This document shows positions 1-7,589 of a stretch of 14,884 bases of DNA, one piece after another (the stretch's first letter is position 1; every line of letters starts with the position of its first letter). Below the pieces are notes generated by a model. The model saw only the letters and a list, made by a program, of their open reading frames with translations, had not been told where the DNA came from and made no database searches. Where the stretch lies: assembly GCA_001828295.1 (NCBI GenBank), contig MHYI01000285.1:292-15175 (forward strand), given 5' to 3'. The position numbers and the translations under genes were made by a program. The DNA is from Planctomycetes bacterium RBG_16_41_13. GTDB lineage: Bacteria > Planctomycetota > Brocadiia > Brocadiales > Brocadiaceae.

Positions 1-1161
1 TGGCAGATGCTGGTCTGATTTTAATTGTCCAAGGTCACGCAACACACCGGGATTTGCCTTATAAACATCGGCTACTGCCGTTTTCCCCGTTAGTTTTTTT
101 CTGAATATACGGTCTTCAAGCACTAATTCAATATTTTCAGTGGTAAGATTCCACTTGAAACGGAATCTTCCTTCTGCTCTTTTACTATCAGCTTTTAGAG
201 CACGGGCATTTTGAAACACAGATCCCATATCCTCATGGGTAGTAACAATTAGCCATATCTTCCCTTGCCCTTTAATAGCAACTTCTTCCGCTAATGCAAT
301 AATCTGATCTAAACGACTCCTCTCATCTTCAACCCACTGCCCTGATTCATCCATAACCAGGATGAGACGGCACGGTTTGCCGAGTTTTTTCTTTTTTGCC
401 TCAAGATCATCAAGTACCGTTTGAACAAAAAACTGGACATTGTAGAATTCTCCGCTTTCGGCGTTTTTCAGGGCTTGTGCTACATCTTCCGGCTTTGCAA
501 ACATCTCCGGGGCAACTTCACAGGCTGCCTGGTAGAGGTGTCTGGCATAAAAATTAAGATTCTTTTGTATTTCAGGCCAACCCTTTTTTGCCAATCGTTC
601 GGATGCCGTGTGAAGATCATTCAATTTTCCCCGTTTATCCAGCTCTGCTTCTATGACGCGGGCATATATAAAATTCGCCCCGTATCCTTTTGACTGATAG
701 AATTGTGACAGGAGCATTTTGGGAAGCGGGGTTGATTTACTATCTGCTAATGAATTGAGATTAAATGCGATTACCTGAGAATCGCACTGATTGAAACGTC
801 CCATGCTTCGCACGATTGCATTACGATGAGGGGCATCCGCAGGGATTCGGCTCTCGATACGTTTGCCTGCAGGTACTCCGTCCAATATACGATTCTCAAC
901 TAAAAGGGCGGCTATCTTTGCAAGGTGAGATTTTCCTGAGCCAAAATATCCTGAAATCCAGACGCCAATCTCGGTTGTCTGATTATTAAACGTATCGGAG
1001 TAGTGTTCAAGGAAATCGTCCAGATAACGCTCGATAGTGGGCGTGACAACATAGTTTCCAATTTCAGATGCAAGTTTCTTTTCGTCCTGCCGTTCGCCAA
1101 CCTTTATGACAGGTTCTATTTTTTCTTCGATGCGTGTTTCAAAAATATCCTTTATCTGCAT
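1..1161 (-). CDS. brxC: BREX ATPase BrxC, N-terminal part (runs off left edge)
   Basis: This is an open frame of 387 codons from an ATG at 1161 to the window edge, with no stop. It begins MQIKDIFETRIEEKIEP. A Walker A motif GYFGSGKS is at residues 71-78, inside the IGVWISGYFGSGKSH context typical of BrxC/PglY. A Walker B-like LVMDES, with acidic pair D271-E272, follows. BrxC proteins are large (about 1,200 residues) P-loop ATPases essential for BREX phage exclusion, so roughly two thirds is missing here. The start is supported by AAAGGA five bases upstream. It lies 21 bases after brxB on the same strand, consistent with one transcript brxA-brxB-brxC. PglY of type 2 BREX is a related alternative, but the brxA-brxB neighbours favour BrxC. 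The acidic pair and Walker A are intact, so the visible part looks functional. Confidence 0.9.
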   Translation of the reverse strand, partial: MQIKDIFETRIEEKIEPVIKVGERQDEKKLASEIGNYVVTPTIERYLDDFLEHYSDTFNNQTTEIGVWISGYFGSGKSHLAKIAALLVENRILDGVPAGKRIESRIPADAPHRNAIVRSMGRFNQCDSQVIAFNLNSLADSKSTPLPKMLLSQFYQSKGYGANFIYARVIEAELDKRGKLNDLHTASERLAKKGWPEIQKNLNFYARHLYQAACEVAPEMFAKPEDVAQALKNAESGEFYNVQFFVQTVLDDLEAKKKKLGKPCRLILVMDESGQWVEDERSRLDQIIALAEEVAIKGQGKIWLIVTTHEDMGSVFQNARALKADSKRAEGRFRFKWNLTTENIELVLEDRIFRKKLTGKTAVADVYKANPGVLRDLGQLKSDQHLP

Positions 1162-1182
1162 ATGATTCCTTTGGTCTCCTTT

Positions 1183-1752
1183 TTAAAGAATATCACCCCG
1201 ATACATAAATTCCTTACGCTGATTAAGAAATGAGTATACACGAGGCTCGTGCAGAGCGCCTGGTATAAGAACAACCACTGGCCCATCAATGGATGATTGC
1301 TCACAATCCCATAATGCCTGCATTACAGCCCTGGGACCCGAAACCGGATAAAGTGCTGCAAGATATTCAAGAACAACAACTATCTTTTCTGTGTCTTTCT
1401 TTTTTGCACATGCTTTTATAGCAGAGACTACCTTGCTTACCCACATACTACCCAATTCCGATTCGGGATTGGAGCCTGGCATTGGACTGGCCATGGCATC
1501 AACAATATTTTCAGACCCCAGTTCTTCAACCACCGACATGGTAATTTCCAGAACGTTAACAGACTTAATGACAAACTCATTGCCAATGGTACCAAGCTGG
1601 ATATGAAATTCTTTGAGGAATGCTCTCTCAATCTCTGGTGGATAAACCAATGCAAGAAATGGCGCCCCCGTTTTACTTCCGATATGATCGTACCGCGTCT
1701 TGACTCGCTCGACGGCCTCTCTGATCTTCCACTCCCAGTCAAATCTGCTCAT
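1183..1752 (-). CDS. brxB: BREX protein BrxB (DUF1788 family)
   Basis: 189 residues, close to the usual BrxB/DUF1788 length of about 190-200. Recognition rests on family-like sequence, including VVVLEYLAALYPVSGPRA in the middle and a C-terminal IPGALHEPRVYSFLNQ ending in MYRGDIL, and on position between a BrxA and a BrxC homologue. The C-terminus differs from the YYRAF-type ending that I recall for many type 1 BrxB proteins, so this may be a divergent subgroup. The biochemical role of BrxB is not established; it is a conserved small component of BREX type 1 operons. No signal peptide or membrane span is seen, so it is probably cytoplasmic. The ATG overlaps the last 14 bases of brxA, which suggests translational coupling. 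A GGAG Shine-Dalgarno sits seven bases upstream of the ATG. Confidence 0.8.
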   Translation of the reverse strand: MSRFDWEWKIREAVERVKTRYDHIGSKTGAPFLALVYPPEIERAFLKEFHIQLGTIGNEFVIKSVNVLEITMSVVEELGSENIVDAMASPMPGSNPESELGSMWVSKVVSAIKACAKKKDTEKIVVVLEYLAALYPVSGPRAVMQALWDCEQSSIDGPVVVLIPGALHEPRVYSFLNQRKEFMYRGDIL

Positions 1753-2614
1753 GATATGTCTCCAGTGGTCTTATCAATTGCAGGATAACCGTATGCCCGC
1801 CTTTTTCAAACCTGATCCACTTTTTTTGGGCAAGGTGTACGAGTGCATTTGAAATATCTGATTCTTTCCATAGAAATAAGCGCCAATCCAGGGATTCAAG
1901 AATAGTCCGACCCTCTTTCCCTTCGGCAAAGAGGATACATAAAAGACAGTAAACTGTTTCCGGAGATACCGCAGGGCGTTGAATATGTTTTATTCGTGTA
2001 CCCTTTAATAAACCAAAATCCCTCATTGCTGAGAGTGTATTGCCGGCAAGCTTTTTCCGTGTACTTTCACGCCATTCTTTTATGTGTGGTTGTTCCACTG
2101 AAATCTGGTTAAGAAACAATAAGAAATCGTTCCGGTCGATAGACGTCACGCCTGCTTGCCACTTTTCCCAAACGGTACCGGCAATGAAATCATAGGTCAA
2201 GCGGTCACGCAAGGCATAATAAAGATAAACACGTGACAAAAAATCTTCAGATTGAATTCCATTTTCAATTGCAGAAACCAGGGAAGACGATATCCACTCA
2301 GGGCATACTGAAAGGTAGCGATAACGAATTAGTCTCCATATACTTTTCCTGGTCTCGCAGGAAGTCTTCTGGAAAATCCTACCGTGTAAAACGGATTGCC
2401 GGAGTGAATTCAATGGAAACCCTTTTTTAACGGCTTTCAGTACCGCAAGAGTTTCCTTAACAAGAGATCCTTTTGATGAATTACGTGAAGAGTAAGGTGA
2501 AGAGTCTCTAATCAACGAAAGCTGTTCCAAAGCCTGGGAATTGTGCTCAATGGTTGGATTTATTTGAAGTACGTCTCTCATAAATGGGTACATTATAACT
2601 ATAGCCCTATTCAT
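1739..2614 (-). CDS. brxA: BREX protein BrxA (DUF1819 family), long form
   Basis: 291 residues. The middle part, about residues 85-210, carries DUF1819 features: an R/K-rich helix (TRKSIWRLIRYRYL), the segment around RDRLTYDFIAGTVWEKW, and ESTRKKLAGNTLSAMRDFGLL at 183-203. BrxA of type 1 BREX is known to bind DNA through winged-helix folds. This protein is longer than the usual ~200 residues. It has about 50 extra N-terminal residues, partly basic and serine-rich, and about 70 extra C-terminal residues (from about 220) that read like a small helical or winged domain. It is the first gene of the operon and overlaps brxB by 14 bases. The start is uncertain: no Shine-Dalgarno precedes the ATG at 2614, and ATGs at residues 8 and 12 are alternatives. 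No BrxR-type WYL regulator gene precedes it within the window. Confidence 0.78.
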   Translation of the reverse strand: MNRAIVIMYPFMRDVLQINPTIEHNSQALEQLSLIRDSSPYSSRNSSKGSLVKETLAVLKAVKKGFPLNSLRQSVLHGRIFQKTSCETRKSIWRLIRYRYLSVCPEWISSSLVSAIENGIQSEDFLSRVYLYYALRDRLTYDFIAGTVWEKWQAGVTSIDRNDFLLFLNQISVEQPHIKEWRESTRKKLAGNTLSAMRDFGLLKGTRIKHIQRPAVSPETVYCLLCILFAEGKEGRTILESLDWRLFLWKESDISNALVHLAQKKWIRFEKGGHTVILQLIRPLETYHEQI

Positions 2615-2722
2615 AAAAATTGCAATATACTATGGAATATTACTGATAAATGTGTATACCGGACATTGTGGATCCAGTAAAATATTCAACTTTATTACAA
2701 GGTACATTCTTTCGTTGCTATA

Positions 2723-2750
2723 TTGCAAATTTTTTGAATTGAGCTATAAT
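2723..2750 (+). promoter_or_regulatory. possible sigma-70 promoter with no gene directly downstream
   Basis: TTGCAA, 16 bases, then a perfect TATAAT at 2745-2750. Transcription would run rightwards through about 650 bases of non-coding DNA before the kinase gene. It could be the distant kinase promoter, drive an unannotated RNA, or be a chance match in AT-rich DNA. Confidence 0.3.
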
Positions 2751-3078
2751 AAAGAACTAGGGAAAACCTTGAGGGAAAAGCCATCCTAAGTGCCCGTGAA
2801 GAAACAATCTCATAATTCAAGCCGATTTTCCTTATGTTGCTTGTGCAAGCATCGTAACAACTTCATTTATCTACGTCAATAGTTTCATCTCTCTTTCGTA
2901 TCATAATTTCTGCTCACTGCCCAAAAAGTATTGAAAAGCACGCGTTCTTTTTTCTATTGACATGTCCCTTTAATGCGATATTAATATGTGCAGGGTATTT
3001 CTTGCCTATTTACCAATAACAAATATGTTTAAACAAGAAACCGGCATCTCCGGGAGAATGTACGTATTCTTAAATTAG

Positions 3079-3107
3079 GTTGGGTTTTTAAAAGACAAAA
3101 ACCCAAC
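3079..3107. repeat. perfect 11-bp stem hairpin
   Basis: GTTGGGTTTTT at 3079-3089 pairs perfectly with AAAAACCCAAC at 3097-3107 across a 7-base loop. It lies 13 bases before the larger palindrome and shares its TTGGGT core, so both may belong to one repeat cluster. A role in transcription termination is possible but no gene ends nearby. Confidence 0.6.
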
Positions 3108-3120
3108 GGCATTAATTTTT

Positions 3121-3184
3121 ACCCACCCAACCCCTCCCAGGAGGGGAATTTGATAAGTCCCCTCTTGGGAGGGGTTGGGTGGGT
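3121..3184. repeat. 64-bp palindromic repeat, 27-bp arms
   Basis: The left arm, 3121-3147, starts ACCCACCCAACCCCTCCC. It is the reverse complement of the right arm, 3158-3184, with one mismatch in 27, around a 10-base AT-rich loop. Each arm also holds a smaller CCCCTCC/GGAGGGG palindrome, so the element is a nested foldback. Size and form fit a REP- or MITE-like dispersed repeat. No transposase gene is present beside it. Confidence 0.75.
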
Positions 3185-3406
3185 TTGTTCATTGCTTAAC
3201 TGGAAATATTGAAATTTCTAAACGTTAAACATAGAGCAGCGTCACCACCACCAGGAAAATTAAACCACAAAGCACGAAGAAAGATTTGCAAAAAGAAGTT
3301 TTTACAGGGCAATACGTATAACATGCACAATCCGTAGCCGCCCTTTTTTACAGAATTATACCTTTTTTGTCACACTTTTATAGGAATAAAATCTCCAAAC
3401 ACACCT

Positions 3407-5509
3407 ATGCCTCTTTATGAAATTATTTCCGTTATCGGTTTCATCGTGGGAACGATTCTTCACATCGTTTTATCCGTCCTCATCGGGCAGCGTAAACACA
3501 AGAAGAGAAGTGAATTTATTTTTCAGTTTCTTGTTATTAGTGTCGCAATGTGGCATTTAGGCAATACCGTCTATCTCTTTAGTTCTATTTTGTTCGGCAA
3601 AAATCTCTTTCCGGTAAATTTTATTGCTGACGCAATTTCGTATGCCGGCATTGGGTTTATGCCCAGCTTATTGCTTCATACCGCCATTTCATTTTTATAT
3701 GAAAACAGTCTTACGATAAGAAAGCCCTTGCAGAAGCTCATTTTAATTGCAATATATTCTCCCGTTCTCCCCTTTTCATTCGTTATTAAAAAATTCATCC
3801 ACCTGGAAGAATCCTATTTGGTCGCCCACAGCCAGCTTGTAAAGCCGTTTATCGTCTGGCTAATAATAGCATTGCTTATTTCTGCGTACATCTCCAAATG
3901 GCTGGCAAAAAATGCAGAAGAAAGAGAGGAACAGAAATTCCTTATGGCTATTTTCTGGGTATTGATAACCATAGCGGTTTTCATTGGATTTACCGTAATC
4001 CTCGAAGGCAGGAAAATGGCTTATATCGGCGACTATCTGGTGCTTGTCTCCATGTTATCTTCCATTTTTCCCAGCATCGTCTTTTCCTATTACGTTTATC
4101 GCTATAATTATATGGAATTTGTTTTCAGGAGGAGTATTTTTTACTCTTTCCTCACCCTTGTCATCATCTGTCTCTATTATTTCGGAATAAAGCAATTTAG
4201 CAAGTTTATGGAAATAAAGTATGCAATACATTCCAAAACAATGGAGGCGGTCTTTGTAATAAACCTTGTTTTCTGGTTTCCAACGATTAAAGAAAAGTCT
4301 CAAAGACTTTTCAGGAAGGTAATCTTTTTTCGAAGCTCGGATACGGAGTATCTTTTAAACGAATTAAATCATGTCATAAGCACAGACCCTCTTGTTAACA
4401 TCACTGCACTTCTTGAAAATGTTATCTTTTCTATTAAAAAAGCAACCTCGGTTAAAACAATAAACCTCGTTCTCATTAAAAAGGACAGGATTCAAATCAT
4501 AGGAGATAAAAAAAATGATGTTATTGCACTTGCAAATTTGCACAATATTATACAATTTTATTCATCGGGAGAGCTTGTAGAATTAAACCGGTATGAAGTA
4601 AAGGACGCCGCAGTCATTGGTGAAATGCGGTTGTTGGAAGCAATTTTTATATTTCCCGTCTTTGTAAACAGAAGGCTGAAAGGGATATTATGCATGGGCA
4701 GGGCAAAACGCGGCATGCCGATCGCCTCTGACAATTTAGATCAATTAATGATTATTGCAAACGAGATTGGTTCCGCGCTTGAAAAATCAAAGATTATCGA
4801 AGAAAAACTTCTTCTTGAGAGAAAAATGCTCGAAAACGAAAAATTATCCAGTCTCGGACGCCTCTCCACAAGCGTTGCCCATGAGGTAAAAAATCCCCTT
4901 AGTTCCATAAAGGCTATCGTCCAGGCAATGTGCGAAGATTTAGAAAAAGGGCATCCCTTACAAAAAGATCTTGATATCATTGTTGGTGAAATCGACCGGC
5001 TGAACAAAGTAGTAAACCAATTGCTTCTGTATGCAAAACCCGGCGGGAACATGCAGGAACAGATAAAAATAAAGGAGGTTATTGATTCAACACTGGTAGT
5101 GCTGAACCATGAGGCGAGGCAAAACAATATTGCGATATTTTGTAATATTTCAGAAGCGCTTCCCCTTATATATGCTGATAAAGCCGCATTAAAGGAGGTA
5201 TTTTTTAATCTTATCCACAATGCCATTCAGGCGACCCCCCCCAACGGAAAAATCTCCATCGATGCAGACCTCATTCCAACAAAGCATTTTATTCAGATAA
5301 AAGTCATGGATACCGGACACGGCATACCGCAGGATTCTCTGCAAAAGATATTTGATCCATTTTTTACTACGAAACAGACGGGAACCGGCTTAGGGCTTTC
5401 CGTTGTTAAAAAGAAATTAGAGGACATGCACGCCACCATTCATGTTGAAAGCAATGGGGATGGAACAACCTTTGTTATAGACGTTCCCTTCGAACAAATG
5501 CAACCCTAA
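3407..5509 (+). CDS. membrane sensor histidine kinase (multi-TM, GAF-like, HisKA, HATPase)
   Basis: 700 residues. Residues 1-295 contain eight or nine hydrophobic spans (about 4-27, 37-62, 72-97, 109-127, 147-165, 178-199, 206-230, 243-262 and possibly 281-294), a sensor of the 7TM/PrsK kind. Residues about 325-470 look like a GAF domain, followed by a coiled linker. The HisKA dimerisation helix has the phosphorylated histidine in AHEVKNPLSS (H492). The ATPase has an N box NLIHNAIQA (601-609), G1 DTGHGIP (635-641), F box FDPFFTTK (649-656) and G2 GTGLGLS (659-665). All catalytic motifs are intact. The likely partner is the NtrC-type regulator downstream, the usual NtrB/NtrC-like arrangement. 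The signal sensed is unknown. No good Shine-Dalgarno precedes the ATG; AGGA is about 21 bases upstream. The stop codon lies inside a dispersed repeat. Confidence 0.93.
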   Translation: MPLYEIISVIGFIVGTILHIVLSVLIGQRKHKKRSEFIFQFLVISVAMWHLGNTVYLFSSILFGKNLFPVNFIADAISYAGIGFMPSLLLHTAISFLYENSLTIRKPLQKLILIAIYSPVLPFSFVIKKFIHLEESYLVAHSQLVKPFIVWLIIALLISAYISKWLAKNAEEREEQKFLMAIFWVLITIAVFIGFTVILEGRKMAYIGDYLVLVSMLSSIFPSIVFSYYVYRYNYMEFVFRRSIFYSFLTLVIICLYYFGIKQFSKFMEIKYAIHSKTMEAVFVINLVFWFPTIKEKSQRLFRKVIFFRSSDTEYLLNELNHVISTDPLVNITALLENVIFSIKKATSVKTINLVLIKKDRIQIIGDKKNDVIALANLHNIIQFYSSGELVELNRYEVKDAAVIGEMRLLEAIFIFPVFVNRRLKGILCMGRAKRGMPIASDNLDQLMIIANEIGSALEKSKIIEEKLLLERKMLENEKLSSLGRLSTSVAHEVKNPLSSIKAIVQAMCEDLEKGHPLQKDLDIIVGEIDRLNKVVNQLLLYAKPGGNMQEQIKIKEVIDSTLVVLNHEARQNNIAIFCNISEALPLIYADKAALKEVFFNLIHNAIQATPPNGKISIDADLIPTKHFIQIKVMDTGHGIPQDSLQKIFDPFFTTKQTGTGLGLSVVKKKLEDMHATIHVESNGDGTTFVIDVPFEQMQP

Positions 5510-5539
5510 GCCGGCATAGCCGAAGACAAATAAGCACGA
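5505..5539 (+). repeat. dispersed 35-bp repeat, copy A
   Basis: CCTAAGCCGGCATAGCC, six variable bases, then AAATAAGCACGA. The same pattern occurs inverted at 8667-8701, with 16 of 17 and 11 of 12 matches in the two blocks. GAAATACGG follows a few bases on, and GAAATACG also follows in the other copy after a gap. The copy supplies the TAA stop of the histidine kinase at 5507-5509. Confidence 0.7.
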
Positions 5540-5652
5540 AACGTGAAATACGGAAGGGAAACCACAGACTTCGTCGTGAGAGCTTTGTCGAACGATCACA
5601 CAGATTGCACAGATTAAAAAAATCGTAACATTTTAGCTTTTTGAAAAATAAG

Positions 5653-5707
5653 GATGGGTGAAGCGTCAGCGCACCCATCTGCCTGTGCGTGACCGCACGC
5701 AGACAGG
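5653..5707. repeat. two adjacent GC-rich hairpins
   Basis: GATGGGTG (5653-5660) pairs with CACCCATC (5672-5679). Directly after, CCTGTGCGTG (5682-5691) pairs with CACGCAGACAGG (5696-5707), with a two-base bulge and a four-base loop. The GC-rich double hairpin stands out from the AT-rich surroundings and looks like a dispersed palindromic repeat. A termination role after the kinase gene is possible, but no T-tract follows. Confidence 0.55.
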
Positions 5708-5751
5708 TCGGATAAATAGAAATAGTATTGATGGGTTCACTATAGAAATGT

Positions 5752-5790
5752 TGAATTTTAAATTTTGAATTACAGGTAATTTAAAATTCA
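5752..5790. repeat. AT-rich inverted repeat, 13-bp perfect arms
   Basis: TGAATTTTAAATT (5752-5764) and AATTTAAAATTCA (5778-5790) are perfect reverse complements around 13 bases. Further AATTTAAAAT-like units follow to about 5810. Function unknown. Confidence 0.6.
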
Positions 5791-5836
5791 TAATTTAAAA
5801 TATAAAATTTCTATTATCTAAGCCCACTAAATTCAT

Positions 5837-5863
5837 GTAGTGCGACGAACCTCGTCGCACTAC
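5837..5863. repeat. 12-bp perfect stem, 3-base loop
   Basis: GTAGTGCGACGA (5837-5848), loop ACC, TCGTCGCACTAC (5852-5863). A very tight perfect hairpin with no T-tract behind it, which fits a REP-like element better than a terminator. Confidence 0.65.
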
Positions 5864-6014
5864 AAATGACAATTTCCCGTTTCAAAAGACTAACGTGTTA
5901 CAAAAAATCGTCACAATCCTGCAATTAACCGATTTCACAATTAAATATTTTGACAAAAAGCACGCGCTGACGAATGGAAGTGTGCAAAGAAATTACTGAT
6001 AAGGTACTATTATT

Positions 6015-7427
6015 ATGACAACAAAAGAAATCCTGCGCACAAATTCTATTTTAATCGTCGATGATGAAAAAGCCGCACGCTATGGCATGAAAAAGATTTT
6101 ACAAAGGGACCACGGCTCCATCTTTGAAGCAACAAACGGCATAGATGCTTTACAAAAAATACAAACGCTGCATCCAGCCCTCATATTTTTAGATATAAAT
6201 ATGCCTCAACTCGACGGACTAAAAACGCTTGAAAAGATACGTGAAATGAACTATCCCCCGCTTGTGGTTATCGTTACGGCACACGGTTCAGAAAAGATTG
6301 CCGTGGAGGCCATGAAAAAGGGCGCGTACGATTACATAGCAAAGCCTTACGAAATGGAAGAACTGCGCATTATCACCAGGAATGCGCTAGAGAAAATAGC
6401 GCTTCAGGAAGAAAATACCCGATTGCGCCTGGAGATTGGAATGCTTGAGGGCTATGGAGAGCTTCTCGGCCAAAGCAAGATTATGCAGGAGGTTTTTGAC
6501 CGGATAGAAAAAGTAGTTACCGCTGATGTTACGGTACTGCTTCAGGGGGAGAGCGGCAGTGGCAAAGAACTCGCGGCGCATGAGATTCACCGGAGGAGCA
6601 AAAGAAAAAACGGTCCGTTTATTGTTATGAATTGCGCTGCCGTGCCGGAAACTCTTATTGAAAGCGAGCTTTTCGGGCATGAAAGGGGATCCTTTACCGG
6701 CGCAACAGAACGGCGCATGGGTAAATTTGAGCTGGCAAATAATGGCACAATTCTGCTGGATGAAATCGGGGATATGAGCCTCAGCACACAATCAAAACTC
6801 CTGAGGGTACTGCAGGAACAAAAATTTGAACGTCTGGGCGGCGCCGAAACACTGGCGGTTGATGTAAGGATCATCAGCGCCACCCATCGTGACCTGGAAG
6901 AGGAAATAGAAGAAGGCCGGTTCAGAGAAGATTTATACTATAGAATAAATGTCGTAAATATAAAAATTCCGCCGTTAAGAAAGAGAAAAGAAGACATACC
7001 ATTGTTAGTAAACCGGTTTATACAACATTTCAGTAAAAAACATTATAAAAATGTTGTTTCTATTTCAAATGACGCCATGAAACAACTTATTGCATACAGT
7101 TGGCCGGGAAACATTCGTCAGTTAAAGAACACCATAGAAAGCGCCATAGTTCTTACAAACAACGATGTGCTTGATATTTCAGACCTCTCGGAAGACATAA
7201 TCCGAGAGGAAAAAAACCCGGATTCAACAAAAAATGTACATTACCATCTCTCGTTTCGTGAAGCGAAAAAGATCCTTATTGAAAATTTCGAGAGGGATTT
7301 TATCAGGAAGAAACTGGAGGAATGCGGCGGCAATATCAGCCATACGGCAGAGGCATTAGACATGCACCGGCAGAATCTGCAGCAAAAAATAAAAGATTTA
7401 CAGCTAAATAAAGATATCAAAGAATAA
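6015..7427 (+). CDS. sigma-54-dependent NtrC-family response regulator
   Basis: 470 residues in the full three-domain order. The receiver is at about 11-125, with acidic pair D16-D17, phosphoacceptor D60 (FLDINMP), T88 and K110. The AAA+ domain is at about 145-385, with Walker A GESGSGKE (178-185), sigma-54 contact loop GSFTGA (225-230), Walker B TILLDEIGD (245-253) and the WPGNIRQL segment (363-370). A Fis-type helix-turn-helix is at about 437-462 (GNISHTAEALDMHRQNLQQKI). When phosphorylated, such proteins bind upstream sites and remodel sigma-54 polymerase. The loop reads GSFTGA, a natural variant of GAFTGA. It probably partners the upstream kinase. AAGG lies ten bases before the ATG. A multi-span GAF kinase plus NtrC-type regulator also recalls PrsK/PrsR of PEP-CTERM/exopolysaccharide systems, but nothing else in the window supports that. 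Targets are unknown. Confidence 0.94.
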   Translation: MTTKEILRTNSILIVDDEKAARYGMKKILQRDHGSIFEATNGIDALQKIQTLHPALIFLDINMPQLDGLKTLEKIREMNYPPLVVIVTAHGSEKIAVEAMKKGAYDYIAKPYEMEELRIITRNALEKIALQEENTRLRLEIGMLEGYGELLGQSKIMQEVFDRIEKVVTADVTVLLQGESGSGKELAAHEIHRRSKRKNGPFIVMNCAAVPETLIESELFGHERGSFTGATERRMGKFELANNGTILLDEIGDMSLSTQSKLLRVLQEQKFERLGGAETLAVDVRIISATHRDLEEEIEEGRFREDLYYRINVVNIKIPPLRKRKEDIPLLVNRFIQHFSKKHYKNVVSISNDAMKQLIAYSWPGNIRQLKNTIESAIVLTNNDVLDISDLSEDIIREEKNPDSTKNVHYHLSFREAKKILIENFERDFIRKKLEECGGNISHTAEALDMHRQNLQQKIKDLQLNKDIKE

Positions 7428-7434
7428 AATGAAT

Positions 7435-7508
7435 GTAGAGGCGAAGCATTTGCTGTAAATTGTCATAAATAAGTGCGTACCCAAACTGGCAAAATGCTTC
7501 GCCCCTAC
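7435..7508. repeat. 74-bp inverted repeat of the GTAGGGGCGAAGCATT kind
   Basis: GTAGAGGCGAAGCATTTGC (7435-7453) and GCAAAATGCTTCGCCCCTAC (7489-7508) are reverse complements with one mismatch and one extra base, around a 35-base centre. Similar end sequences are, as I recall, widespread in cyanobacterial and other environmental genomes as small non-autonomous repeats. It sits in the 162-bp gap between convergent genes, eight bases after the regulator stop, where it could also act as a terminator for both. Confidence 0.7.
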
Positions 7509-7589
7509 GATCTTTGTTTTCCAAAATAAAGGAAACGTGTGGCGAAAGACAAACAGTAAATATCAACATTATGAATCGGCCGGACAAAA

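Larger units (their letters stand above)
2615..3406. other. 792-bp non-coding gap between divergent BREX and kinase genes
   Basis: No convincing gene in either strand. It is AT-rich and separates the divergent brxA (minus) and kinase (plus) genes, so promoters of both should lie here. It contains a possible plus-strand promoter at 2723-2750, a hairpin at 3079-3107 and a long palindrome at 3121-3184. A short stretch near 3260-3285 (AAACCACAAAGCACGAAGAA) resembles the AAGCACGA-containing repeats at 5528-5539 and 8667-8701. The longest reading frame I considered is a 30-codon GTG frame starting at 2791, without a ribosome binding site. Confidence 0.6.
5510..6014. other. 505-bp non-coding gap inside the kinase-regulator pair
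   Basis: No gene seen. It is occupied by several different inverted repeats (listed separately) plus AT-rich filler. A TTGACA at 5950-5955 has no acceptable -10 partner at 16-18 bases. Cotranscription of kinase and regulator would have to cross all these hairpins, so the regulator may have its own promoter, which I cannot identify. Confidence 0.6.

Noticed and set aside
2791..2883. 30-codon GTG frame containing a CCLCKH segment
   Set aside because: No ribosome binding site, very short, and no similarity I can recognise.
4741..5226. 161-codon minus-strand frame opposite the histidine kinase
   Set aside because: It is the mirror of the conserved HisKA/ATPase coding region and has no ribosome binding site or plausible protein composition.
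5950..5978. TTGACA upstream of the response regulator as a promoter
   Set aside because: The bases 16-18 positions downstream (AATGGA region) do not resemble a -10 element.
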